This document shows, piece after piece, positions 53,101 through 61,583 of a stretch of DNA of 64,000 nucleotides. Position 1 is the first letter of the stretch. Every line of letters starts with the position of its first letter. The DNA comes from Pseudomonas taeanensis MS-3 (GTDB lineage: Bacteria; Pseudomonadota; Gammaproteobacteria; Pseudomonadales; Pseudomonadaceae), in NCBI RefSeq assembly GCF_000498575.2, contig NZ_AWSQ01000005.1, forward strand, positions 1 to 64,000. The letters are read 5' to 3'. Both the position numbers and the translations under genes were made by a program. The notes beneath the pieces were generated by a model. The model was not told the DNA's origin. It was given only the letters and a program-made list of their open reading frames with translations, and did no database searches.

Positions 53101-54664
53101 CGAACTGCACCCGTGCCAGCCATATAAGCCCCTTGGCATCGACTTCGGCCGCTACTGTTCGGCTCCAACGATCCCAATCGTTTACGGCGTAGTGTTTAAA
53201 GTAATGCATGACGTCTATCTCTCCTGATCGAGGGGTTGCAGTGCCGTCGATTTCGTTCTGCAGCAGGGTCGAGCTCCCCTTGTGAGTCCAGGAATAGTGA
53301 GGAATCAGGCCGCCATCGCCGTAGCTATTCAGAATGAAATGTCCAAACTCGTGGGCGGCGGTGTGAAGAAAATCCTCGCGGGCATAGTCCTTTGCAGCTT
53401 GTAGCGCGGAAGGAGCTTTGGCTTTAGTGACAAAGGCGTCATAGGCCCGACCCACGTTGTGGTGGATGTTGCGAAAGCCCCCGAGACTGGTTGAGCGCCC
53501 TCCGTCAACTGTTAGGTTCTCGGTCAGGGGAAATGTCTTGGCCTTGGGCTGGCTAGCCAGATCGACGCTGACAGTTAACTGATAAGTGCCCTGGCTGGAG
53601 TTGATGCCGCTGCCAATACCGGGTGCTCGCATGCCATTGCGTGACCAGTGCAATTCGATACCTTCTTTGGCGAAGGTCTCTCGATCTTTGTAAGGCGTGG
53701 GGGCGAGCCCAGGTATATTCCCTTTGACCCCACCATCAGAAAAGCTCGGCCGTACCGTGACTTCGACTGTCTTGGCATTGCGGTCGATACGCGCGTCGAC
53801 CCATTTCACTTCCGCGGCTTTATTTTCCAGCTTCAACTCAACTACGTGCTGTTGGCCGCCCTTGTGAGCGGTCAGGCGGATGCAGAGGTTCGGGCTCTTC
53901 AGCACTTGGGTATCCAGTACCCCGGCCATGCTGTAGCCGTCCCACTGCCAGGGATGTTTACCTGCAGACAGCAATGCAGAAGTATCCGGCTCGGCATAGA
54001 GCAGGGTGCTGCCGTCGAAGACTTCCAGGCTCAGGCTGTCCGCCGTTTGCTTGCGGTTGTCGACGAGGAAATCGATGCTTTCCTTGTTCTGCGTCGTCGC
54101 GTTGGCGAGTTCGTCGTAGTCCGGGATTTCCAGCGGAGTCAGCAGGTGGTTGCCGCCGGATTTGAGCTTGAGGCGGTAATCCAGTTCGATAGCCTCCTGC
54201 TTGGCGTTGCTCGTCTGGATGGCCGCGGCGGCGGTCGCGGCAGAGGCGGGGGTTGCACTCGTCGTGGCTGCGGAGGATGTGCCGCCACCGCCACCGCCAC
54301 CGCCACCGCCACCGCCGGATGCGGTTTTCGGCGCAGCAATCGCCGCCATGCTCAGGGCGGCAACTGGGCTGACGGCCACACCGCCGCCACTGCTGCCTAT
54401 CAGCACTGTGCCGGAGCCACCCACCACCACATTGCCATGGCTGCCCACGGTGCCGATGGTGGTCGCCGGCTTGCCGTTGATCAGTACGGTGGGGATCACC
54501 GCGCTGGACAGGGCGCCGCCGCAGGCTGACGGGTCGCCTTGGCGGGCGGCGGGCAGGCTGTCGAACAAGACGTCGGGCGAGCCAGCGGCGATGGGGTTGG
54601 TGCCGTGACCGGGAATCGGGCAAGCAGTGGGGTCGCTTAGGCGTGCAGCGGGTTTACCGGACAT
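53093..54664 (-). CDS. PAAR-metalloprotease T6SS effector
   Basis: A 523-residue fusion. ATG 54664 (MSGKPAARLSDPTAC) has AAGGAG upstream. Residues 1-90 are a PAAR domain (CPIPGHG, LFDSLPAARQGDPSACGG, KPATTIGTVGSHGNVVVGG) that caps a VgrG spike. A poly-Gly and Ala/Thr-rich linker (about 110-155) follows, then a beta-rich middle region, and a C-terminal zinc peptidase with HEFGH (H438, E439, H442). A later His (IPHYSWTHK) or Asp/His may be the third ligand. Placed 10 bases after tssE and followed by a coupled lipoprotein gene. The target protein is unknown. Confidence 0.85.
   Translation of the reverse strand: MSGKPAARLSDPTACPIPGHGTNPIAAGSPDVLFDSLPAARQGDPSACGGALSSAVIPTVLINGKPATTIGTVGSHGNVVVGGSGTVLIGSSGGGVAVSPVAALSMAAIAAPKTASGGGGGGGGGGGGTSSAATTSATPASAATAAAAIQTSNAKQEAIELDYRLKLKSGGNHLLTPLEIPDYDELANATTQNKESIDFLVDNRKQTADSLSLEVFDGSTLLYAEPDTSALLSAGKHPWQWDGYSMAGVLDTQVLKSPNLCIRLTAHKGGQQHVVELKLENKAAEVKWVDARIDRNAKTVEVTVRPSFSDGGVKGNIPGLAPTPYKDRETFAKEGIELHWSRNGMRAPGIGSGINSSQGTYQLTVSVDLASQPKAKTFPLTENLTVDGGRSTSLGGFRNIHHNVGRAYDAFVTKAKAPSALQAAKDYAREDFLHTAAHEFGHFILNSYGDGGLIPHYSWTHKGSSTLLQNEIDGTATPRSGEIDVMHYFKHYAVNDWDRWSRTVAAEVDAKGLIWLARVQFDD
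54285..54314. repeat. hexanucleotide tandem repeat in the effector linker
   Basis: Five perfect CCACCG units, with partial units at both ends, encode a run of 12 glycines in the PAAR-effector linker. Because the unit is a multiple of three, slippage would alter linker length without shifting the frame. Confidence 0.85.
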
Positions 54665-54674
54665 GGGGCTCTCC

Positions 54675-55079
54675 TTAATTGACCTTGACCTGTCCGCTGC
54701 CATCCAGGCGCGCGGAGAAACTCACTTGGCGTTTACTGCCATCCACTTCCAGCAGGCCGTCGATGGCGAAGGCGAGGCTCAGTGGATCATGGTCGCGGGG
54801 CAGGGAAATCACCCGTACCTGGCTTAAGCGCGGTTCGTACGCTTCGATAAAGTGTTCGATGGCGATACGCGCCTGTTGCAGCGAGTCGTGCAGCGACAGG
54901 CGCATATCGTTGAGATCGGGCAACCCGTAGTCGGGCAGCGTTTGCACGCTGCCCGCCCGGGTGCTGAGCATTTTTGCCAGATGGGCAGCCACCGATGTCA
55001 TGGCGGCAACCTCGAGGCTCCAGCCGGCGCGTTGGCTGGCTTCACCGCCGAGGCGTTCGAATAGGCTGCCGTAGCTCAC
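54675..55079 (-). CDS. tssE: T6SS baseplate protein TssE (gp25-like)
   Basis: A 134-residue gp25-like protein. SLFERLGG opens the chain; LSTRAGSVQTLPDYGLPDL carries the conserved region and ISLPRD the later one; EPRLSQVRV is typical. It starts 6 bases after the tssC stop. It joins the baseplate wedge that polymerises the sheath. Confidence 0.94.
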   Translation of the reverse strand: MSYGSLFERLGGEASQRAGWSLEVAAMTSVAAHLAKMLSTRAGSVQTLPDYGLPDLNDMRLSLHDSLQQARIAIEHFIEAYEPRLSQVRVISLPRDHDPLSLAFAIDGLLEVDGSKRQVSFSARLDGSGQVKVN

Positions 55080-55085
55080 TGGTTG

Positions 55086-56561
55086 TTACTCCTTGTCCAG
55101 CTTGCCAACCAAGGACAGGGTGAAATCTGCACCCATGTACTTGAAGTGCGGGCGTACGTTGAGGCTGACGCGGTACCAGCCAGGCTCGCCTTCGACATCG
55201 CTGACTATGACCTGGGCGGCGCGCAGCGGGCGACGGCTACGCACTTCGGAGCTTGGGTTTTCCTGATCGGCGACGAACTGGCGGATCCACTTGTTGAGTT
55301 CCTGCTCGAGGTCGGTGCGCTCTTTCCAGGCGCCGATTTGCTCGCGTTGCAGCACTTTCAGATAGTGGGCCAGGCGGTTGACGATGAACAGGTAGGGCAG
55401 TTGGGTACCGAGCTTGTAGTTCAGCTCCGCGGTCTTGCCTTCTGCACTGATGCCGAAGAACTTCGGCTTCTGCGCCGAGTTGGCGGAGAAGAACGCGGCG
55501 TTGTCGCTGCCTTTGCGCATGGTCAGGGCGATAAAGCCTTCTTCGGCCAGTTCGTATTCACGACGGTCGGAAACCAGCACTTCGGTGGGGATCTTGGTTT
55601 CGATCTCGCCCATGCTCTCGAAGTGGTGCAGCGGCAGGTCTTCAACCGCGCCACCGCTCTGCGGGCCGATGATGTTCGGGCACCAGCGGAACTTGGCGAA
55701 GCTGTCGGTCAGACGGCTGGCGAAGGTGTAGGCGGTGTTGCCCCACAGGTAGTGCTCGTGGCTGTTGGCGACGTTTTCTTTGTAGACGAAGCTCTTAACC
55801 GGGTTATCTTCTGGATCGTAGGGGTTACGCAGCAGGAAGCGCGGTACGGTGAGGCCGACGTAGCGGGCGTCTTCCTGTTCGCGGAAGCTCTGCCATTTGG
55901 CGAATTGCGGACCTTCGAAGTGGTCTTTCAGGTCTTTCAGGTCCGGCAGGCCGGAGAAGCTTTCCAGGCCGAAGAATTTCGGGCCGGCAGCTGCGATGAA
56001 CGGTGCGTGGGACATGGTGGCGACGCTGGCAACGTATTGCAGGGTCTTGATGTCCGGTGCACTCGGGTCGAAGAAGTAGTTGGCGATCAGGGCGCCGACC
56101 GGCTGGCCACCGAACTGGCCGTACTCGGCGGTGTAGATGTGCTTGTACAGACCGGACTGAACGATTTCCGGGCTGTCTTCGAAGTCATCGAGCAGGTCCT
56201 GCTTGGAGGCGTTGATGATCTCCAGCTTGATGTTTTCGCGGAAGTTGGTCCGGTCCACCAGCAGCTTGAGACCGCGCCAGGAGGATTCCAGGGCCTGGAA
56301 CTCGGCGTTGTGCAGGATTTCGTCCATCTGCCGGCTGAGTTTGGCATCGATCTCCGCGATCATGCGGTCGACCATAGCCTTTTTCACCGGCTCATTTTCG
56401 TTCTGCGGCTTCAGCAATTCTTCGATGAAAGCCGACACGCCACGCTTGGCGATGTCATAGGCTTCGTCGTCCGGAGTCAGTTTGGTCTCGGCAATGATGC
56501 GGTCGAGAATGCCGAGTTCGGCGGCGCTGCGACCGCTCTCTACTGCTGCACTAGTGCTCAT
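55086..56561 (-). CDS. tssC: T6SS contractile sheath large subunit TssC (VipB)
   Basis: A 491-residue sheath protein. Family hallmarks are ALESSWRGLKLLVDRTNFRENIKLEIINASKQ, PVGALIANYFF, and the C-terminal RPLRAAQVIVSDVEGEPGWYRVSLNVRPHFKYMGADFTLSL. It polymerises with TssB. A 512-codon frame on the other strand is a shadow. Confidence 0.97.
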   Translation of the reverse strand: MSTSAAVESGRSAAELGILDRIIAETKLTPDDEAYDIAKRGVSAFIEELLKPQNENEPVKKAMVDRMIAEIDAKLSRQMDEILHNAEFQALESSWRGLKLLVDRTNFRENIKLEIINASKQDLLDDFEDSPEIVQSGLYKHIYTAEYGQFGGQPVGALIANYFFDPSAPDIKTLQYVASVATMSHAPFIAAAGPKFFGLESFSGLPDLKDLKDHFEGPQFAKWQSFREQEDARYVGLTVPRFLLRNPYDPEDNPVKSFVYKENVANSHEHYLWGNTAYTFASRLTDSFAKFRWCPNIIGPQSGGAVEDLPLHHFESMGEIETKIPTEVLVSDRREYELAEEGFIALTMRKGSDNAAFFSANSAQKPKFFGISAEGKTAELNYKLGTQLPYLFIVNRLAHYLKVLQREQIGAWKERTDLEQELNKWIRQFVADQENPSSEVRSRRPLRAAQVIVSDVEGEPGWYRVSLNVRPHFKYMGADFTLSLVGKLDKE

Positions 56562-56585
56562 GAATTAGCTTCCTTGTTAATTAGA

Positions 56586-57092
56586 TCAGGAGTCCAGCTT
56601 GTCTTGGGCGGCCAGGCCTAGCTCACCGAGCACGCGGTCACGCGAGTCGTCATCGGCGAGTACGCTTTCGATCGCCTTACGGAAGGCCGGGGCATTACCC
56701 AGTGGGCCTTTCAGAGCAACCAGGGCGTCGCGTAGTTCCATCAGCTTTTTCAGCTCAGGCACTTGCTCGACCAGATTGGCCGGGGTGAAGTCCTTCATCG
56801 AGTTTATCTTCAGCTGCACGGCCAGCTCGTCGTCGGTGGCTTCGTCCTGCAGACGATTAGGCACGCCGAAGGTCAGGCTGAGTTCCTGTTTGCCGAGAAC
56901 TTCATCGAAACTGTTCTTGTCGATGCTGATCGGTTTGCGGTCTTCGATCTTGCGATCGTCGGCACGCTGGGTAAAGTCACCAAGCACCATCAACTTCAGA
57001 GGCAGTTCGATTTCTTCCTGAGCGCCGCCAGTGGCGGGTTTGAACGTGACGTTAATGCGTTCCTTGGGGGCTACCGAGCCTTCTTTGGCCAT
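56586..57092 (-). CDS. tssB: T6SS contractile sheath small subunit TssB (VipA)
   Basis: A 168-residue protein: MAKEGSVAPKERINVTFKPATG and EIELPLKLMVLGDFTQR are the family start, then FDEVLGKQELSLTFGVPNRL. It pairs with TssC. The gap to tssC is 24 bases with a ribosome-binding site. Confidence 0.97.
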   Translation of the reverse strand: MAKEGSVAPKERINVTFKPATGGAQEEIELPLKLMVLGDFTQRADDRKIEDRKPISIDKNSFDEVLGKQELSLTFGVPNRLQDEATDDELAVQLKINSMKDFTPANLVEQVPELKKLMELRDALVALKGPLGNAPAFRKAIESVLADDDSRDRVLGELGLAAQDKLDS

Positions 57093-57125
57093 GGTGATTC
57101 TCCGTTACGGTTATGGCCCGTGGGC

Positions 57126-58688
57126 CTAGTCCAGTACCACTTCAAGATCGAGGTGGCACAACCTGCGGTAGATCTCTTCCTTGCTTTCACGCACCGCGTG
57201 GTTCTGCGGCAACAGCTCGCAGCAACTGTGCAGCATGCGCAGTACGTCCAGGGCGAGATCGGGTTCCCAGTCGCCGAGGCCGGAGGCCTGTAGCGTCTGG
57301 TCGAGCGATTCGAGTTGGGTCTTGGCCAGTTCGTATTTCTTCGCGCTGAAACACAGGCGCGCCAGGGTCAGCTGCCAGAAGAAGCGCTCACGGCCGCCTC
57401 GTGCTTTGGCCAAGCCCAGTTTGAGTTGTTGCACGGCCGCTTTCAGGCCGTCCTTGCGCAGCTTCGGCAGAGTGTCCTGCAGGGCGACTTCCCAGGCCGG
57501 CTGGCTGCCGCTGTCATTGGCGGCCGGCGCGCTGGCGGTTACCGGTGGCTGCAGGTGCGGCATGACGTGGGAACTGAGCCAGGCGCGGGTTTGTCCGTCG
57601 GCGAAGGCGCTACCGTCGTGAAAGCGCAGCTCTTCCAGGCCGTTCATGCGCTGCAGGAACAGTGCAAGTTGGATCTCTACCTCGCGCATTGCCTGTTCAG
57701 CGTCCAGCTCTTGCAGGCATTGCCAAGCCAGGTGTTGACCGTCGAGCCAGAAGGGCGCGCGTGCGATGCTGGCCTCCAGGTCAACCAGCAGGTCGGCGTA
57801 TTGACCCTGCTGATAGCGTTCCTGGTAGCTGGCCAGCTTGTCCGCAGGTAGGCCGCGCAGAGCGGTGATCTGTTCAGCATTGCGCTCCGGCAAACTGTCG
57901 ATTGGCAGCCACAGCAGGGTGCGGGACAGACGCAGGGCGCGCAGATCACTGGCTTTCTGTTTTAGCCAATAAGCACACAGTGGGCGCCCCTGGTCTTGCA
58001 GGCTGCGTAGGCTCTTGTGCGCGTCCTTCTCGCTCTCTACCGGGGCGCCGGGAGCGAGCATCTGACTGGCGACCTGTTTCACCTGGGCCAGGGCCGCACC
58101 GACGCTACCGGGTTCCGGCTGACCCTGGCTGGCGCGGCTGACCAGTTCATCCAGGCGTCGGCACAGCGGCAGCAGCAGCGGGGCGTCTTCGCCCAGGTGT
58201 TCGGACAGGCAGGCTTCCAGGGTGCGCAGTTGCTCGGCCAGGCTGCGGAACAAGGGTAATTGCTCGCCAACTGGTACATGCTCGGCCAGCGCTTGTTCCA
58301 GGCGCGGAATCAGCCAACTGATAGCGGCGGCACGTGTGCGCGGCTTGCGTGGATGCAGATCGTTCCAGTGATTCAGGCAGAGATAGTGCAGCAGGCTCAA
58401 ACCGGCTTGCAGGCCAGCGAAGGATTCGCGCTGGTACAGCCCCCAGATCAGCCAGGCGGCGACACGCAGGTCCTTGGAGTGGGCGCTGAGCAGCACCTCA
58501 CTGTTTTCGCGAACTTTTTGCCAATCAATGATGCCGCTCTCATGCAGCGCGTTGGCCTTAGCCAACTCATTTTCCAGAAGTTCGTATTCTGTGGAGTAGC
58601 GCACGTCACTGCCAGCGAAGTCATCTTCGTTAATGGGCAGCTTGGCCAGTTTCAAATAGTGGGTCGTAAGCGCGTTTGAATAGGTCAT
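57126..58688 (-). CDS. tssA: T6SS protein TssA (VasJ type)
   Basis: About 520 residues from ATG 58688; another ATG at 58730 is possible, and neither has a strong ribosome-binding site. The N-terminal ImpA domain includes DVRYSTEYELLENELAK and LSAHSKDLRVAAWLIWGLYQRESFAGLQAGL. The C-terminal VasJ region includes LQDTLPKLRKDGLKAAVQQLK and ALDVLRMLHSCCELLPQ. It guides tail assembly. It is the first gene of the locus. Confidence 0.93.
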   Translation of the reverse strand: MTYSNALTTHYLKLAKLPINEDDFAGSDVRYSTEYELLENELAKANALHESGIIDWQKVRENSEVLLSAHSKDLRVAAWLIWGLYQRESFAGLQAGLSLLHYLCLNHWNDLHPRKPRTRAAAISWLIPRLEQALAEHVPVGEQLPLFRSLAEQLRTLEACLSEHLGEDAPLLLPLCRRLDELVSRASQGQPEPGSVGAALAQVKQVASQMLAPGAPVESEKDAHKSLRSLQDQGRPLCAYWLKQKASDLRALRLSRTLLWLPIDSLPERNAEQITALRGLPADKLASYQERYQQGQYADLLVDLEASIARAPFWLDGQHLAWQCLQELDAEQAMREVEIQLALFLQRMNGLEELRFHDGSAFADGQTRAWLSSHVMPHLQPPVTASAPAANDSGSQPAWEVALQDTLPKLRKDGLKAAVQQLKLGLAKARGGRERFFWQLTLARLCFSAKKYELAKTQLESLDQTLQASGLGDWEPDLALDVLRMLHSCCELLPQNHAVRESKEEIYRRLCHLDLEVVLD

Positions 58689-59014
58689 CCATGACTCATT
58701 ATGCAAAGCAGGTAATTCAGAGCGCGGCATTTATATGTAAATGCATGCGTAGAACAAGCTGGTCTGCGCAATTTTTTGCGCACATCAATGTGCAGGAAAT
58801 TGCGCAAAGCCGTTAAGAGGCGGGCATCCTAGCCCCATAGCCTGCCTTGGGCAACAGTGTGAAGTGTGACCTGCGTTGCAGCGATTATATTTGTCGACCA
58901 TTTATTCAGTCGATAGTTTCGGACCGCACGAATAGTTTTCTCTGCAAGCTTATATATGTGCTGTGGTCGTCAGAAAATGGAGTTTTAGTTTGTAGGAAAT
59001 AGCCTACTAAGCAA
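58689..59014. promoter_or_regulatory. promoter region of the T6SS locus
   Basis: The 326 bases before tssA contain three TGCGCA palindromes (listed separately) in an AT-rich setting. A sigma54 -24/-12 pair (GG-N10-GC) on the minus strand was looked for and not found. The main T6SS promoter probably lies here. Confidence 0.5.
58765..58807. promoter_or_regulatory. three TGCGCA palindromes upstream of tssA
   Basis: TGCGCA occurs at 58765-58770, 58777-58782 and 58801-58806, with start-to-start spacings of 12 and 24 bases. The first two form the inverted repeat TGCGCAA-TTTT-TTGCGCA. The third lies in the perfect 8-bp palindrome TTGCGCAA (58800-58807). They look like binding sites for a dimeric regulator; Sfa is one candidate. 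Confidence 0.5.
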
Positions 59015-59660
59015 CTAACTCAATCCGATTAGACGGGGCGATATGTGCACTGAAACTGCTGGATAAAGATGCTTGCACGTATTGATCGCCGCCTCGACGC
59101 AGGGTCTGCCAGCCCACGGAAGCGCACTTTCACATACACCCAACTGGCGCTTGATCACCCGGAACGAATGCTCGCCCTTGGCCCGTACCTGAGCCTTGCC
59201 TTCTCGGTCTTGCGCAGTGCTTTGTACAAATACTGCGCTTATCAAGCTTCTTGTACGTACTGCGGCGGGCGGCGATCTGCCCGATGACCTCACGGCCTTT
59301 ATGTTCAGGGCGTTTCTCAACGCCGGTGTAACCAGCTTCGGCACCGACCATATTCTCATCGCCGTGGAGCGGCTTACCGCCTGCTTCATAGAGGCAGTAG
59401 ACGAGGTTGTCGTGGCGCCGCTCGCGTACTGGAGTCAGATCTGGATGCCTATGAGTCCGGCGGGGCGTGTAGCCCATCACGAAATGTATGAGCAGGTGAT
59501 CCACAGACTGTCGAGCCACCAAGCTTGTTGGCCAGGCTGTGGTCGTGACTAAGCATCACTTGGCCGTAACACGAGAGTGACGGATTGCGACGGTAATCGA
59601 GCCTTCTGCCTCTCCGGCGCAAGTGCGCATGGTGAGGTAAAGGCTTGTTGGTCATGGACA
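59015..59660 (-). pseudogene. decayed IS5-family transposase
   Basis: Two reading frames together give the C-terminal half of an IS5-family transposase. One (59130-59522) reads GDENMVGAEAGYTGVEKRPEHKGR and IGQIAARRSTYKK; the other (59015-59389) continues with AQVRAKGEHSFRVIKRQ. At least two frameshifts and the loss of the N-terminal half make it inactive. Terminal inverted repeats were not identified. It sits between the T6SS promoter and the ABC operon, a likely boundary of the T6SS region. Confidence 0.85.
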
Positions 59661-59935
59661 TGGATCAATTCGTATTGGCGCAGACCTGGCTGCTCAATAC
59701 TTTAGGTAAGCTAAATGAACAGCCAGTTTTCCTGTCTTTTGTTTAATTCCATGACGTATTAATGTGAATTTCGCCCCTTTCTTGAGCTGGCTTTCCAATG
59801 TGGGGGAGAGGCTGAAGAATTAGAAAGGCTGTGGCTAGGTGAGAGCCCGGATCACTTAGCGTATAGATGGTGCATAAATAAGTTTCCAGCTATGTGCTGA
59901 GCTACGTATTTATAATAAATAAAGGAAAATAATAA
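59661..59935. other. intergenic region upstream of the ABC transporter operon
   Basis: AT-rich, no gene. It should contain the operon promoter. TATAAT occurs at 59911-59916, but it lies too near the ribosome-binding site AAAGGA (59921-59926) to be a comfortable -10 box. No ArgR-type site was confirmed. Confidence 0.35.
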
Positions 59936-60706
59936 ATGAAAACCTTTGCACTTGCCGCTGTACTTGCTAGCGTCTCTTTTGGCGCAGTGGCCGAAGAAGT
60001 TAACTCCATTCGTTTCGGCGTGGATCCAACCTTTCCCCCCTTCGAGTCAAAAAGTCCGGATGGTTCTTTGACCGGTTTCGATATCGACTTGGGTAATGCA
60101 ATTTGCGCTGAGTTAAAGGTCAAGTGTATTTGGGTTGAAACAGCCTTCGACAGCATTATTCCTGCGCTCAAGGCCAAGAAGTTCGATGGCGTACTGTCCG
60201 CAATGACGGTTAATGATAAACGCAAAGAGCAAGTTGCCTTCTCCGATAAACTCTATAACTCACCCAGCCGTCTGGTTGCGCGGGAAGACAGTGGATTGTT
60301 GCCGACGCCTGAGTCGCTCAAAGGCAAGCGTATTGGTGTGGCGCAAGGTTCCACTCAAGAAGCCTACGTCAAGGGCTTCTGGGTGCAGCATGGCGTCAAT
60401 ATAGTGTCCTACCAAAATCAGGATCTGGTGTTCCAGGATCTGATCAATGGGCGTGTCGATGCGAGCCTGACGGATGCGCCGGTCGCCGATATTGGCTTCT
60501 TGCAGACCCCTAATGGCAAGGGTTTCGCATTCGTTGGTGAAGCAGTAGAAGAAAAGACAGTGTTGGGCGAGGGCATCGCTATCGGCCTGCGTAAGGAAGA
60601 CAACGCACTGCGTGAGAAGATCAACGCCGCACTGGCTGAAATTCACAACGATGGTACTTACAAGACCATTGAAAAGAAGTACTTCACGTCTGACATGTAC
60701 AACTAA
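59936..60706 (+). CDS. basic amino acid ABC transporter, periplasmic binding protein (AotJ/HisJ type)
   Basis: A 256-residue exported protein. The signal peptide is residues 1-19 (MKTFALAAVLASVSFGAVA). Family signatures are IRFGVDPTFPPFESKSPDGSLTGFDIDLGNAICAEL and FDSIIPALKAKKFDGVLSAM, close to lysine/arginine/ornithine and histidine binding proteins. ATG 59936 has AAAGGA upstream. It heads an operon with two permeases and an ATPase. Arginine/ornithine is the likely ligand class; the exact one is not proven. Confidence 0.9.
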   Translation: MKTFALAAVLASVSFGAVAEEVNSIRFGVDPTFPPFESKSPDGSLTGFDIDLGNAICAELKVKCIWVETAFDSIIPALKAKKFDGVLSAMTVNDKRKEQVAFSDKLYNSPSRLVAREDSGLLPTPESLKGKRIGVAQGSTQEAYVKGFWVQHGVNIVSYQNQDLVFQDLINGRVDASLTDAPVADIGFLQTPNGKGFAFVGEAVEEKTVLGEGIAIGLRKEDNALREKINAALAEIHNDGTYKTIEKKYFTSDMYN

Positions 60707-60731
60707 GCTCACTCGCTTAACTGTTCTGAGT

Positions 60732-60786
60732 TAGTCAGCGGGTAATGGGTCCGTGTCGGCCCTGTGGCTCATTACCTGTTTGACTA
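60732..60786 (+). terminator. nested stem-loop between binding protein and permease genes
   Basis: TAGTCA (60732-60737) pairs with TGACTA (60781-60786), and inside it GGTAATG (60741-60747) pairs with CATTACC (60770-60776). It lies 26 bases after the binding-protein stop. Such structures often stabilise the upstream mRNA and reduce read-through, which would give more binding protein than permease. Confidence 0.65.
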
Positions 60787-60893
60787 CCCGGATAGTGTAA
60801 TGGCGATGTGAGCTCCAGTTGAAGAATTTCGCGAGTGTTTACTGCAGTGCCTGAGTGGAACGGTGGGTAATCGTCCATGCAGGAGGAGAAAAT

Positions 60894-61583
60894 ATGCTCT
60901 TACAAGGTTTTGGCGGACTTATTCTTGAGGGGACCTTGGCAACTATCAAGTTGGCAGTGCTCTCAATGTTATTAGCGGTACTCATTGGCTTGATGGGGGC
61001 GTCGGCAAAGTTATCCAAACTTTGCCTTAGGCGCCATACCGCGACGGTCTATACCACGCTGATTCGTAGCGTTCCCGATTTGGTGCTCATGCTGTTGCTG
61101 TTCTACAGCCTGCAAATATTTTTGAATAACCTGACTGAGTGGTTTGGTATCGATCAAATCGATCTCAACCCCTTCGTGTCCGGGGTGATCACCCTGGGCT
61201 TCATTTATGGCGCTTATTTCACCGAAACCTTTCGCGGCGCCTTTCAAGCTGTTCCGGCGGGTCAGCTAGAGGCGGCCTCGGCCTACGGTATGAGCCGCTG
61301 GCAAGTGTTTCGTCGAGTGTTGTTTCCGCAAATGATGCGCTTCGCCTTGCCGGGAATCGGCAACAACTGGCAGGTGCTGATCAAGGCCACGGCGCTGGTG
61401 TCGATCATCGGTTTGATCGACATCGTCAAGGTGACTCAGGACGCTGGCAAGAGCTCAATGCAGCTAATGTACTTCAGCATAGTCGGCGCGCTGATTTATC
61501 TGGCGATCACCACGGTTTCCAACGGCGTGCTGCTCTGGCTTGAGCGCCGCTACTCTCAGGGTGTTAGGGCGGCAGCGCTATGA
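60894..61583 (+). CDS. basic amino acid ABC transporter permease 1 (HisQ/AotQ type)
   Basis: A 229-residue membrane protein starting MLLQGFGGLILEGTLATIKLAVLSM at ATG 60894, with AGGAGGAG just upstream. It has about five helices. The EAA loop reads GQLEAASAYGMSRWQVFRRVLFPQMMRFALPGIGN. It heterodimerises with the next permease, whose ATG overlaps its stop by 4 bases. Confidence 0.92.
   Translation: MLLQGFGGLILEGTLATIKLAVLSMLLAVLIGLMGASAKLSKLCLRRHTATVYTTLIRSVPDLVLMLLLFYSLQIFLNNLTEWFGIDQIDLNPFVSGVITLGFIYGAYFTETFRGAFQAVPAGQLEAASAYGMSRWQVFRRVLFPQMMRFALPGIGNNWQVLIKATALVSIIGLIDIVKVTQDAGKSSMQLMYFSIVGALIYLAITTVSNGVLLWLERRYSQGVRAAAL

Noticed and set aside
55083..56621. 512-codon open frame on the plus strand
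   Set aside because: Exact antisense shadow of tssC.
58689..58900. sigma54 promoter upstream of tssA
   Set aside because: The GG-N10-GC pair was looked for on the minus strand and no convincing match was found, despite a sigma54 activator gene in the locus.
59911..59935. TATAAT as the -10 box of the ABC operon
   Set aside because: It would place transcription start inside the ribosome-binding site, and no -35 element lies at proper spacing.
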